Shown here piece by piece: positions 37,241 to 49,064 of a DNA stretch of 64,000 nt. The notes below the pieces were generated by a model that was not told the DNA's origin, made no database searches, and was given only the letters and a program-made list of their open reading frames with translations. Position numbers and translations under genes: made by a program. Source of the DNA: Bradyrhizobium sp. CCGUVB1N3 (GTDB taxonomy: Bacteria > Pseudomonadota > Alphaproteobacteria > Rhizobiales > Xanthobacteraceae); contig NZ_JANADR010000001.1 of assembly GCF_024199925.1 (NCBI RefSeq), positions 6,451,501 through 6,515,500 on the forward strand, written 5' to 3'. The stretch's first letter is position 1; every line of letters starts with the position of its first letter.

Positions 37241-39451
37241 ATGGATCATTCGTCGCCTAGCCACACTGTCCCCGCCATTTCGACCCGCATGGTCGACGTG
37301 CTGGTGCCGGTCGCGCTCGACCAGACCTATTCCTATCGCGTGCCGCGCGGCATGGAATTGAAGGCGGGCGATCTCGTCGGCGTGCCGCTCGGCCCGCGCG
37401 AGGTGCTGGCGGTGGTGTGGGCGGAGAATGCCAATCCGGATCCGCGCCTGCACAACCGTCTGAAGGACGTCAGCGAGAAGCTCGACGTTCCGCCGCTCAA
37501 GAGCGAGCTGCGCGCGCTGGTCGACTGGGTTGCCAACTATACGCTCGGTCCGCGGGGCATGGTTTTGCGCATGTGCCTGCGCATGGGCGAAAATCTCGGG
37601 CCCGAACGGATGCGTGCCGGCGTGCGGCTGGTCGGCGATCCCCCAAGGCGGCTGACGCCGGCGCGGCGGCGGGTGATCGAGGTGCTGTCGGATCGTCTGC
37701 TGCACGGCAAGTCCGATGTCGTGAAGGAGGCGGGCGTCTCGGCCGGCGTGATCGACGGCCTGGTCGACGAAGGTACGCTCACGGTCGAGCCGCTGCCGCC
37801 GCCGCCACCACCGCCGGCGCCCGATCCCGCTTTCGGCCAGCCGGAATTCACGCAACTGCAACGCACTGCGGTCGATGCGATGCGCGCGCTTGCGGCCAAC
37901 GGCACGTTTCATGTCGCCCTCCTCGACGGCGTCACCGGCTCGGGGAAGACCGAGGTCTATTTCGAGGCGGTCGCCGAGACCATCCGCCGCGGCAAGCAGT
38001 CGTTGATCCTGATGCCGGAGATCGCGCTCACCGGCCAGTTCCTCGATCGCTTCGCGCAGCGGTTTGGCGTGCGGCCGCTCGAATGGCATTCGGAGCTCAC
38101 CCCGCGCACCCGCGCGCGCAACTGGGCGGCGATCTCGCAAGGCAGCGCGCCGGTCGTGGTCGGTGCGCGCTCGGCGCTGTTTTTGCCCTATGCCGATCTC
38201 GGCCTCATCGTCGTGGATGAAGAGCACGACCAGGCCTACAAGCAGGATGACGGCGTGCATTATCACGCCCGCGACATGGCGGTGGTGCGGGCGCATATCG
38301 CAAAAATTCCGATCGTGCTGGCGTCCGCGACGCCGTCGGTCGAGTCAGAGGTCAATGTGCGCAAGGGACGCTACCAGCGCATCGCGCTGCCCTCGCGCTT
38401 CGGCGGCCAGCACATGCCGCATATCGAGGCGATCGATTTGCGCCGCGAGCAGCCGGCGCGTGGCCGCTTCATCTCGCCGCGCCTCGCCGGCGAGATCCGG
38501 ACCGCGATCGAAAAGCGTGAGCAGGCGCTCTTGTTCCTCAATCGCCGCGGCTACGCGCCGCTGACGCTGTGCCGCGCCTGCGGCCATCGCTTTGCCTGCA
38601 CCATCTGCGATGCCTGGCTGGTCGATCACAGATTCCGCCAGCGGCTGGTCTGCCATCACTGCGGCTTCTCGATGCCGCGGCCGAACGTCTGCCCGCATTG
38701 CGCGGCGGAGGAATCGCTGGTTGCGGTCGGGCCCGGCGTCGAGCGCTTGCAGGAGGAGGCGGCAGCGCTGTTCCCGCAAGCGCGCGCCATGGTGCTGTCG
38801 AGCGATCTCATCACCTCGATCGAGACGATGCGCTCGGAGCTGAACGACATTGCCGAGGGCCGCGTCGATATCATCATCGGCACGCAGCTCGTCGCCAAGG
38901 GCCATAATTTCCCGCGGCTCAATCTGGTCGGCGTGGTCGATGCGGATCTCGGCTTAAGCAACGGCGATCCGCGCGCGGCAGAGCGCACCTGGCAGTTGCT
39001 CAACCAGGTGATCGGCCGCGCCGGCCGCGAGCAGGGCCGTGGCGTCGGCTATCTGCAGACCCATCAGCCCGAGCATCCCGTGATGAAGGCGCTGATCGCC
39101 TGCGATCGCGAGGCGTTCTACGACAGCGAGATCGATCTGCGCGAGCGCACGCTCTATCCGCCGTTCGGGCGGCTCGCGGGCCTGATCATTTCCGCGGGCG
39201 ATCGACCGAGTGCCGAAGGCTTTGCGCGCCGGCTCGTTGCGGTGGCGCCGCGCGACGAGCGCGTGAAGGTGCTCGGGCCGGCGGAAGCGCCGCTCGCCGT
39301 GATCAAGGGCCGCTATCGCTTCCGCATCCTGGTGAAATCGGCGCGCGGCTTCGATCTCTCGGACTATTTGCGCAATTGGCTGGCCGTGGCGCCGAAGCCG
39401 AAAGGCAATCTCAAGCTCGAGACCGACGTCGACCCGCAGAGCTTTTTGTAG
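37241..39451 (+). CDS. priA: Primosomal protein N' (replication restart helicase PriA)
   Basis: 3'-5' DNA helicase that reloads the replisome at stalled forks; 736 residues. The N-terminal 3'BD begins VDVLVPVALDQTYSYRVP. Helicase motif I is GVTGSGKTEVYFEAV, motif II is VVDEEHDQAYKQ, and motif III is LASATPS. The zinc-binding insert has CRACGHRFACTICDAWL and CHHCGFSMPRPNVCPHC. Later motifs include GTQLVAKGHNFP and QVIGRAGREQGRG. A proline-rich stretch (PLPPPPPPPAPDP) joins the winged-helix part to the helicase core. The start MDHSSPSHTVPAI may be replaced by the Met at 37289. Confidence 0.96.
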   Translation: MDHSSPSHTVPAISTRMVDVLVPVALDQTYSYRVPRGMELKAGDLVGVPLGPREVLAVVWAENANPDPRLHNRLKDVSEKLDVPPLKSELRALVDWVANYTLGPRGMVLRMCLRMGENLGPERMRAGVRLVGDPPRRLTPARRRVIEVLSDRLLHGKSDVVKEAGVSAGVIDGLVDEGTLTVEPLPPPPPPPAPDPAFGQPEFTQLQRTAVDAMRALAANGTFHVALLDGVTGSGKTEVYFEAVAETIRRGKQSLILMPEIALTGQFLDRFAQRFGVRPLEWHSELTPRTRARNWAAISQGSAPVVVGARSALFLPYADLGLIVVDEEHDQAYKQDDGVHYHARDMAVVRAHIAKIPIVLASATPSVESEVNVRKGRYQRIALPSRFGGQHMPHIEAIDLRREQPARGRFISPRLAGEIRTAIEKREQALLFLNRRGYAPLTLCRACGHRFACTICDAWLVDHRFRQRLVCHHCGFSMPRPNVCPHCAAEESLVAVGPGVERLQEEAAALFPQARAMVLSSDLITSIETMRSELNDIAEGRVDIIIGTQLVAKGHNFPRLNLVGVVDADLGLSNGDPRAAERTWQLLNQVIGRAGREQGRGVGYLQTHQPEHPVMKALIACDREAFYDSEIDLRERTLYPPFGRLAGLIISAGDRPSAEGFARRLVAVAPRDERVKVLGPAEAPLAVIKGRYRFRILVKSARGFDLSDYLRNWLAVAPKPKGNLKLETDVDPQSFL

Positions 39452-39462
39452 GGCTCACTGTT

Positions 39463-39555
39463 ATTCCGGGGTACGCGAAGCGTGAACCCGGAACCTCGAG
39501 ATTCTCAGGTGCGCAATGGCGCACCATAGTTCGATGCTGCGCATCGCCCCGGAAT
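39463..39555. repeat. Intergenic palindromic repeat, family ATTCCGGGG
   Basis: ATTCCGGGG (39463-39471) pairs with CCCCGGAAT (39547-39555), with inner arms (GTGCGCAATGGCGCAC). It belongs to the same family as 22524-22622 and 48405-48480. It lies just after the priA stop. Confidence 0.8.
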
Positions 39556-39570
39556 CATCACCAGGCAACG

Positions 39571-39607
39571 AAAAAGCCCGCCGTCCCCCAAGACGGCGGG
39601 CTTGTTT
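39571..39607. terminator. Bidirectional terminator between priA and rlpA
   Basis: AAGCCCGCCGTC (39574-39585) / GACGGCGGGCTT (39592-39603) is a perfect 12-bp stem with a 6-base loop. AAAAA on the left gives a T-run for the minus-strand rlpA transcript and GTTT serves the plus-strand priA transcript. Confidence 0.85.
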
Positions 39608-39677
39608 CGAGCGCGCAGCAAATCTCACAAGGTTCCTTGCGGACGATGCATTTGCTGGGCTCGTTATTGACGACGCG

Positions 39678-40187
39678 TCAGGAGACGACCTCGGCGGTTA
39701 CGCGGCCGACGCCGGCGCCGGTCAGGCCGATGGCGCGGGCAGCACCGGTGGAGAGGTCGAGGACACGGCCGCGAACGAACGGGCCACGGTCATTGATGGT
39801 GACGATGACGCTCTGGCCGCCATGGGTGACGCGCAGCTTGGTGCCGAACGGCAGCGAACGGTGCGCCGCGGTCATGGCGTTCTGGTTGAAGCGTGCGCCC
39901 GACGCGGTGCGGCTGCCGGACTCATTGCCGTAATAGGAGGCCATGCCGGAGAAGCTGTGGCCCGAACCCGAAGAGGGCGCCACGGAGGCGTTGGCGTTCA
40001 TCCAGGAGCCCGCATTGGACGTATCGCTGGTGCTGGCCTCGTGATGGCCGTGGTGGTGCCGGTAATGGTGATGCCGGGATTTGGCGGATGCATCGGTGGC
40101 AGTTCCACCGACGACGAGAGTGGCAGCGACGAAAGCGATCGCCGTGCGCGGCCGGGTTGCGAACCCCAATGTCTTCAATGACAACAT
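39678..40187 (-). CDS. rlpA: Septal ring lytic transglycosylase RlpA family protein
   Basis: Exported double-psi beta-barrel protein of 169 residues. The signal peptide (TAIAFVAATLVVGGTATDASA) is not followed by a lipobox Cys, so it looks secreted rather than lipid-anchored. A His-rich segment (HHHYRHHHGHH) precedes the RlpA domain: SGMASYYG, GARFNQNAMTAAHRSLPFGTKLRVT and VIVTINDRGPFVRGRVLDLS, which holds the Asp expected of lytic transglycosylase activity. No C-terminal SPOR domain is present, so septal targeting must be by other means. A CtrA-type site lies about 190 bp upstream. Confidence 0.9.
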   Translation of the reverse strand: MLSLKTLGFATRPRTAIAFVAATLVVGGTATDASAKSRHHHYRHHHGHHEASTSDTSNAGSWMNANASVAPSSGSGHSFSGMASYYGNESGSRTASGARFNQNAMTAAHRSLPFGTKLRVTHGGQSVIVTINDRGPFVRGRVLDLSTGAARAIGLTGAGVGRVTAEVVS

Positions 40188-40368
40188 TTTTTGGTCCCTA
40201 CGCTAGTATTGCCACATATGTGGCTAGTGGAGCCCCCATCAGTTTGTGAGCGGTTGCGCGTTTCACGGTGCAATGCGGCATGAATTGGGCAGTAATTTCG
40301 GTATGTGCCCGGATGAAATATCTTGTTGTCTTGCCAGATATTCGACGGACGTTTCGTCATCTCTGGCA

Positions 40369-40384
40369 TTAACGATTGGTTAAC
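40369..40384. promoter_or_regulatory. CtrA-type site TTAA-N7-TTAAC in the rlpA-atpH gap
   Basis: TTAACGATTGGTTAAC is an exact full CtrA box (TTAA, seven bases, TTAAC) in a 640-bp non-coding region. It is about 182 bp before the rlpA ATG and 440 bp before atpH. CtrA is the alphaproteobacterial cell-cycle master regulator and often controls septation and envelope genes, which fits rlpA. The gap has no supported gene. Confidence 0.45.
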
Positions 40385-40388
40385 TATT

Positions 40389-40406
40389 CGAATACTTACG
40401 AATACT
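40389..40406. repeat. Tandem CGAATACT half-sites next to the CtrA-type site
   Basis: CGAATACT occurs at 40389-40396 and 40399-40406, with a 10-base period (one helical turn), 4 bases after the CtrA-type site. The arrangement is that of a direct-repeat operator, but the regulator is unknown. Confidence 0.4.
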
Positions 40407-40826
40407 GTAAAACCAAGTTATCGGCGGGCGTGTTGAGAATTTGATAAGTAATTGACCAAGTGAAGCGGCGGCGGTCAGACTCACGCCTCTGCGAGCTGTG
40501 TTCATGGCGGCTATGCGTAAATGGCAGGAACGAATTCCTGTCGGGCCGGCCGCGGGGGGCGGGGGCAGAATTGTGGCGCGGCGCCGTGTGGCCTGCCGTG
40601 CTCGTGACCCACAACAGGGACGGAGAGCCGCAGCCTTTAATTTGGCGTCATGTTGCACCTGCGCGCCTGCTATGTTAGCAAAGCCGCGATTTTAACGAGC
40701 CCGGCACATCCCTGTGTCGGTCGAAAATCGAAGTCCCGCTTGAATTCCAAGGGCTTGGATCGCTAGGCGCCGCTTCGTGGCGACGGTTTTTCCCTTGCGA
40801 GTTTGACAGCTATAAAGAGCGCGTCT

Positions 40827-42916
<2,090 letters not shown>

Positions 42917-42924
42917 GAGTGCAA

Positions 42925-43032
42925 CGTCCTGGCCGGGCGAAAGCGCGAAGCGCGTCTTCGCATTTCACGTCCCGGCCATCCACCCGTGTGGAGACGAAGA
43001 CGTGGATGCCCGGGACAAGCCCGGGCATGACG
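42925..43032. repeat. Palindromic repeat inside the atp operon (atpA-atpG gap)
   Basis: The left part CGTCCTGGCCGGGCGAAAGC onward pairs with CGTCCCGGCCATCC, and the right arm at 43002-43032 (CGTGGATGCCCGGGACAAGC and GGGCATGACG) matches the element at 15252-15342. It fills most of the 170-base gap and would lie within the operon mRNA. Confidence 0.85.
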
Positions 43033-43086
43033 ATAGGATAGGCAGCGGCTTGATCGTAAGGGTCGAACCGTCGGGGTGAACGAAGA

Positions 43087-43962
43087 ATGGCGTCTCTCAA
43101 AGACATGCGCGTCCGCATCGCCTCGACCAAGGCGACGCAGAAGATCACCAAGGCGATGCAGATGGTCGCGGCGTCCAGATTGCGCCGCGCTCAGCAAGCG
43201 GCCGAAGCGGCGCGGCCCTATGCCGACAAGATGGGCGCGGTGATCGCCAATATCGCCAGCGCCGCCGCGGGCTCGCCCGGTGCGCCGACCCTGCTGACCG
43301 GCACCGGCAAGGACCAGGTTCACCTGCTGCTGGTGTGCACCGGCGAGCGCGGCCTGTCTGGCGCCTTCAACTCCTCGATCGTGCGTCTGGCGCGCGACCG
43401 CGCACTGGCGCTGATGAACGAGGGCAAGGAAGTCAAATTCTTCTGCGTCGGCCGCAAGGGCTATGAGCAGCTCCGCCGCCTGTTCGAGAAGCAGATCGTC
43501 GAGCATCTCGACCTGCGCAGTGTTCGCCAGCTCGCCTTCGTCAACGCCGAGGACATCGCCAAGAAGGTGCTGGCCCGTTTCGATAACGGCGAGTTCGACG
43601 TCTGCACGCTGTTCTACGCGCAGTTCAAGTCGGTGATCGCCCAAATTCCGACCGCGCAGCAGCTCATTCCGCTGGCCTTGGAAGAAAAGGCGGCGAACGC
43701 GCCGTCGACGTCCTACGAATATGAGCCGGAGGAGGACGAGCTCCTCTCCCGCCTTCTGCCGCGCAATATCGCGGTGCAGATTTTCCGCGCGCTGCTCGAA
43801 AACAACGCCTCGTTCTATGGCGCGCAGATGAGCTCGATGGACAACGCCACCCGCAACGCGGGTGAAATGATTCGCAAGCAAACCCAGATCTACAACCGAA
43901 CCCGTCAAGCCCAGATCACCAAGGAGCTGATCGAGATCATCTCCGGCGCCGAGGCGGTCTGA
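43087..43962 (+). CDS. atpG: F1Fo ATP synthase subunit gamma
   Basis: Central-stalk rotor subunit; 291 residues. The N-terminal coiled-coil helix is [40 protein letters not shown] and the C-terminal helix ends [22 protein letters not shown], the family signature. The Rossmann-like middle has [19 protein letters not shown]. It lies between atpA and atpD in the usual order. Confidence 0.97.
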   Translation: MASLKDMRVRIASTKATQKITKAMQMVAASRLRRAQQAAEAARPYADKMGAVIANIASAAAGSPGAPTLLTGTGKDQVHLLLVCTGERGLSGAFNSSIVRLARDRALALMNEGKEVKFFCVGRKGYEQLRRLFEKQIVEHLDLRSVRQLAFVNAEDIAKKVLARFDNGEFDVCTLFYAQFKSVIAQIPTAQQLIPLALEEKAANAPSTSYEYEPEEDELLSRLLPRNIAVQIFRALLENNASFYGAQMSSMDNATRNAGEMIRKQTQIYNRTRQAQITKELIEIISGAEAV

Positions 43963-45459
<1,497 letters not shown>

Positions 45460-45462
45460 GGG

Positions 45463-45538
45463 GCGAATGGCGAATGGGGAGTAGCGAATAGTTTCGCTGC
45501 CTCTTTTCGCCACTCGCTATTCGCCATTCGCTATTCGC
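45463..45538. repeat. Palindromic repeat of GCGAATA/GCGAATGG units between atpD and atpC
   Basis: GCGAATGGCGAATGG...TAGCGAATAG (45463-45490) is the reverse complement, with small differences, of CTCGCTATTCGCCATTCGCT and following bases (45513-45538). It is an imperfect array of GCGAAT words and lies between two co-transcribed genes, ending 11 bases before the atpC ATG, overlapping its ribosome-binding region. Confidence 0.85.
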
Positions 45539-45548
45539 AAGGTTCTCC

Positions 45549-45956
45549 ATGGCCACCTTCCACTTCGATCTCGTCTCTCCCGAAAAGCTCGCCTTCTCCG
45601 GCGAGGTCGATCAGGTCGACATTCCCGGCTGGGAAGGTGATTTCGGCGTGCTCGCCGGACATGCGCCGGTGGTGGCCGCAGTGCGGCCGGGCATCCTGAC
45701 CATTTTCATCGGCGGCCAGAAGCAGAAGGTCATCGTGACCGGCGGCCTCGCCGAAGTCTCCGACAACCGCCTGACGGTCCTCGCCGACGTCGCCACCTCG
45801 ATCGACGAGCTCGACCGGGCGCAGTTCGCCGATACCATCACGCAGATGCAGGAGAAGCTCTCCGAGAAGGAAGGCGGCGAGCTCGATCTCGCGATCGCGC
45901 GGCTCGACCACTACAAGAGCATCCAGAGCCAGCTCAACACGACGGCGATGCACTAG
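45549..45956 (+). CDS. atpC: F1Fo ATP synthase subunit epsilon
   Basis: Rotor subunit and regulator of F1; 135 residues. The N-terminal beta-sandwich begins [39 protein letters not shown], the family hallmark, and the C-terminal helical hairpin is [25 protein letters not shown] onwards. It is the last gene of the atp operon and has a strong terminator. Confidence 0.95.
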   Translation: MATFHFDLVSPEKLAFSGEVDQVDIPGWEGDFGVLAGHAPVVAAVRPGILTIFIGGQKQKVIVTGGLAEVSDNRLTVLADVATSIDELDRAQFADTITQMQEKLSEKEGGELDLAIARLDHYKSIQSQLNTTAMH

Positions 45957-45996
45957 CCTCACGCAGATCGCCGCTCCGTCGAAAAACCGTAATAGA

Positions 45997-46038
45997 TTCA
46001 GCGCTCGTCACGGAAGTGACGGGCGCTGAAACCTTATT
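45997..46038 (+). terminator. Rho-independent terminator of the atp operon
   Basis: A 15-bp stem TTCAGCGCTCGTCAC (45997-46011) / GTGACGGGCGCTGAA (46016-46030) with one wobble pair and a GGAA tetraloop, followed by ACCTTATT. It is 40 bases after the atpC stop. Confidence 0.82.
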
Positions 46039-46098
46039 GCACCGCGTCTTGGATAGCGGCATTCTGCCGCTGCAAATGGAGTTCCAGGGCTGGTGCAG

Positions 46099-47781
46099 AT
46101 GAAACGCAAGATCGCGGCGATCTTCGCAGCCGATATTGCCGGTTATTCCAGGCTGGTCGCGGAAGACGAAGAGGAGACGCTGCGGCGTCTTGCCTCCTAT
46201 CGGTCCGTCGTCGACGATTTCATTGCGAAGGCGGGCGGGCGGATCTTCAATACCGCCGGCGATGCCGTGCTCGCGGAATTTCCGAGCGCAGTGGATGCGG
46301 TGCGCTGCGCGATCGACATCCAGGAATCCCTGCGGACCCGCAACATGGCCTATCCGCCGAGCCGGCAGATGTCGTTCCGCATCGGCATCACCATCGGCGA
46401 CGTCGTCGAGCGCGACGGCGATCTGTTGGGCGATGGCGTCAACATCGCCGCGCGCCTCGAGGGGCTCGCCGAAGTCGGCGGCATCTGCGTCTCGCGAGCG
46501 GTGCACGAGCAGGTCGCCAACAAGCTCTCGGTGCAGTTCGCCGATATCGGGGCGCAGGAGGTCAAGAACATTCCGACCCCCGTGCACGCCTACATGGTCG
46601 CGATGCGCCGCGAGGACGGAAGCTATGCGCAGCCACAGGTGAAGAAGGCGGGCGCGAAGGCCGCGCCGGCGCCGAACTGGATGTGGCCGCTGGTGGTCGC
46701 GGTGGTCTCGATCGTTGCGATCGGCGTTGCGGGCTTTCTCTACTTCACCAAGCTGGAGCAGACATCGACGGTGGTTGCGACGTCGAGCCCGCCGTCAGCC
46801 GCAACCGCGGCCGCCGTGCCGAGCACGCCTGCGACGCCGGCCAGCACGGCGGCAAGCCCAGCGGCAAAAGCACCTGCGAGCGCGCCGACCGCGGCCCCGA
46901 CTGCGACGGCTGCAGCCACACCCAACCCGGCGCCGTCGCCGCCGGCCGCCGCAGCCGCCGCCAAGTTCCCGGCCGCCGCCGTTCCTTTCGTCAGCGAACG
47001 CGTGCGCAGCTACCTGAGCAATGAGTACACGGCGGCCGTCGACTACAAGGCGTTCGCGTTGAACATTGGCGGTTTCACCGGCGCGGCGCTCAATCAGCCG
47101 AGCGAGGACGCCGCACGAAACGCTGCCGTCGAACAGTGCCAGAAGCGCGCCGATACCGCGCAATCGCCGCGCCGCTGCGAGATCTACGCGGTCGGCAACA
47201 ATGTGGTCTATGCGCACGGCAAGCCGCCGATGCCGCCGCAGCCCTTCATGCGGCACGACACGATGACCGAACGTGCATTCGTGTCTAAGGATGTGCCGCT
47301 GCTGCGGGATCAGGGCAAGCAACGGCTCGAGACCATGTTCCTCCCGGCGGCCAAATCGCGGGCGCTCGCACTCGGGCCCGGCGCGGCTCAGTACTTCATG
47401 ATTTTCGGCGCGCCGTCACTTGACGAGGCGATGCGCCGCGCGCTGGAGTCCTGTGGCGCGATCGCCGGTGTCGCCTGCATGATCATCGCGGTCGACGACA
47501 ATTTCGTCGTGCCGATTCCGAGCCTGTTCAAGGTCACCGGTTTCTTCCACGCGGCGGGCAACGCCTCGATCGCGGCTGACGCACGCGACGACGTCGTGCG
47601 CAAGCTTGGCGATGCGATGGGCTGGAACGCGGTGGCCGTCGGCACCACGGGACGTCCGGGTCTCGGCCTGAAGTCCGCCGACGAGCAGGGCGCCGTCAAC
47701 GCGGCGCTTGCCGATTGCGCCAAGCGCGACAGCGATTGCCACGTCATCGCCGTCGGCCCGTTCACGGTGGGCCCGAATTAA
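46099..47781 (+). CDS. Membrane adenylate cyclase with a C-terminal DUF4189-like periplasmic region
   Basis: Class III nucleotide cyclase of 560 residues with an unusual outside half. The cytoplasmic cyclase domain (1-170) holds both metal-binding Asp (Asp12 in FAADIAGYSRL and Asp56 in NTAGDAVLAEF) and DGDLLGDGVNIAARLE. One helix (~195-217, MWPLVVAVVSIVAIGVAGFLYF) is followed by an Ala/Pro/Thr linker (~222-300). The rest (~301-560) would be periplasmic and contains two or three repeats with paired cysteines (VEQCQKRADT...RRCEIYAVG, LESCGAIAGVACMIIAVD, LADCAKRDSDCHVIAVG), resembling DUF4189. The ATG at 46099 is preferred to a GTG 6 bases upstream. Stands alone after the atp terminator. Confidence 0.85.
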   Translation: MKRKIAAIFAADIAGYSRLVAEDEEETLRRLASYRSVVDDFIAKAGGRIFNTAGDAVLAEFPSAVDAVRCAIDIQESLRTRNMAYPPSRQMSFRIGITIGDVVERDGDLLGDGVNIAARLEGLAEVGGICVSRAVHEQVANKLSVQFADIGAQEVKNIPTPVHAYMVAMRREDGSYAQPQVKKAGAKAAPAPNWMWPLVVAVVSIVAIGVAGFLYFTKLEQTSTVVATSSPPSAATAAAVPSTPATPASTAASPAAKAPASAPTAAPTATAAATPNPAPSPPAAAAAAKFPAAAVPFVSERVRSYLSNEYTAAVDYKAFALNIGGFTGAALNQPSEDAARNAAVEQCQKRADTAQSPRRCEIYAVGNNVVYAHGKPPMPPQPFMRHDTMTERAFVSKDVPLLRDQGKQRLETMFLPAAKSRALALGPGAAQYFMIFGAPSLDEAMRRALESCGAIAGVACMIIAVDDNFVVPIPSLFKVTGFFHAAGNASIAADARDDVVRKLGDAMGWNAVAVGTTGRPGLGLKSADEQGAVNAALADCAKRDSDCHVIAVGPFTVGPN

Positions 47782-47889
47782 AAGCGCGTCCTGCCCCTGA
47801 TTTTACCCAACATCTCAGTGGCTTCGCAGAAGCCACAGCGCATCACGCCGGCACATGTCGGCTACTGTGCATGGGGTTGTTTTCGACAT

Positions 47890-48390
47890 TTAGGTTCCGA
47901 ACGGCGCGAAGTGCTGCGCCACCGCGCGATAAACCTCGCGGCGGAACGGCACCACGAGATCGGCAACGCGATCAAGCCGCTCCCAGCGCCAGGCATCGAA
48001 CTCCGCAGGCTGGCCGTTGCGCGGCGTCAGCGGATCGATCTCCTCGTCACGCCCCGTGAAGCGTAGCGCGAACCATTTTTGCCGCTGGCCGCGGAATTTC
48101 GCCAGGCGATGCGTTTGCGGCCCGTCATAGGGCGGAAAGTCGTAGCTGAACCAGTCGGTCTCGCCGAGATATTCGGCACTCTTGACGCTGGTCTCCTCCC
48201 AGAGCTCGCGCATGGCGGCATCGCGCAGGTCCTCGCCCTCGTCGACGCCGCCCTGCGGCATCTGCCAGTCCAGTCCGGGCAGGATGATTTCGGGGCCGTC
48301 ACCGCGGAAGCGATGGCCGATCAGCACCTGGCCGGCGGCATTGAACAACGCGATCCCGACATTGGGACGATAGGGCTTTTGATTTGTCAT
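47890..48390 (-). CDS. RNA pyrophosphohydrolase, RppH-type Nudix (copy 1)
   Basis: Nudix hydrolase of 166 residues that removes pyrophosphate from RNA 5' ends or from dinucleoside polyphosphates. The Nudix box runs from Gly47: GGVDEGEDLRDAAMRELWEETSV with the REUxEE core intact. The RppH-type segments YRPNVGIALFNAAGQVLIGHR, KWFALRFTGRDEEIDPLTPR and FDAWRWERLDRVADLVVPF are present. A second RppH-type gene lies 97 bases upstream in the same orientation; a palindromic repeat sits between them. Confidence 0.92.
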   Translation of the reverse strand: MTNQKPYRPNVGIALFNAAGQVLIGHRFRGDGPEIILPGLDWQMPQGGVDEGEDLRDAAMRELWEETSVKSAEYLGETDWFSYDFPPYDGPQTHRLAKFRGQRQKWFALRFTGRDEEIDPLTPRNGQPAEFDAWRWERLDRVADLVVPFRREVYRAVAQHFAPFGT

Positions 48391-48404
48391 AAGTCATCTT
48401 CTTT

Positions 48405-48480
48405 CCGTCATTCCGGGGCGATGCGTCAGCATCGCGCCCGGAATCTCCAGCTTCCGGGTTCGCGCGCCCCGGAATGACGG
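48405..48480. repeat. Palindromic repeat between the two Nudix genes
   Basis: CCGTCATTCCGGGGCG (48405-48420) pairs with CGCCCCGGAATGACGG (48465-48480, one mismatch). Same family as 22524-22622 and 39463-39555, in a compact form. Confidence 0.85.
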
Positions 48481-48486
48481 TCGGTG

Positions 48487-48993
48487 TTACTCGTCCGCCA
48501 GCGCGGCAAATTCCTGCACCACGCGATCATAGACCGGGCGCTTGAAGGGAATGATCAGCGAGGACAGATTTTTCATCTGCTCCCAGCGCCAGGTGACGAA
48601 TTCCGCCTTGTGACCGCCGCCGCCGGGATGGGCGACGTCGATCTCGCTGTCCTTGCCGGTAAAGCGCATGGCGTACCATTTCTGGCGCTGGCCGCGGTAA
48701 CGGCCTTTCCAGGCACGGCCCGCGACGGTGCGCGGAATGTCGTAGGTGAGCCAGTCGGCGACCTCGCCGAGCCGTTCCACCGAGCGCACGCTGGTCTCCT
48801 CGTAGAGCTCGCGCGTGGCGGCTTCCCAGGTATCCTCGCCGGGATCGACGCCGCCTTGCGGCATCTGCCAGACATGGGTCTCGTCGACATGCTCGATGCC
48901 GCCGGCGCGGCGCCCGATGAAGACCCGTCCGTCCTTGTTGAGCAGCATCACCCCGACGCAGGTCCGGTAGGGCAGATCCTCGTAACGCGTCAT
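48487..48993 (-). CDS. RNA pyrophosphohydrolase, RppH-type Nudix (copy 2)
   Basis: Second RppH-type Nudix hydrolase, 168 residues. The Nudix box [23 protein letters not shown] starts at Gly47, as in copy 1. [41 protein letters not shown] and [24 protein letters not shown] align with copy 1 along the full length, so the two arose by duplication. Copy 2 has an insertion GGGGHKAEF before the FxxWRWE motif. Which copy is the true RppH, and whether one prefers dinucleoside polyphosphates, cannot be told. Confidence 0.92.
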   Translation of the reverse strand: MTRYEDLPYRTCVGVMLLNKDGRVFIGRRAGGIEHVDETHVWQMPQGGVDPGEDTWEAATRELYEETSVRSVERLGEVADWLTYDIPRTVAGRAWKGRYRGQRQKWYAMRFTGKDSEIDVAHPGGGGHKAEFVTWRWEQMKNLSSLIIPFKRPVYDRVVQEFAALADE

Positions 48994-49064
48994 TCCGCCA
49001 AACCTCTCGCCACTCGTGGCCGACCTTTTCGGTCCCGGGGGACCTGCCGTGCCAATCCGTTGAT

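Noticed and set aside
40188..40826. Short open frames in the rlpA-atpH gap
   Set aside because: None has a ribosome binding site, codon bias or recognisable sequence; the gap is treated as regulatory.
45463..45538. CRISPR-like reading of the GCGAAT repeats
   Set aside because: The words are short, unspaced and arranged as an inverted repeat within an operon.
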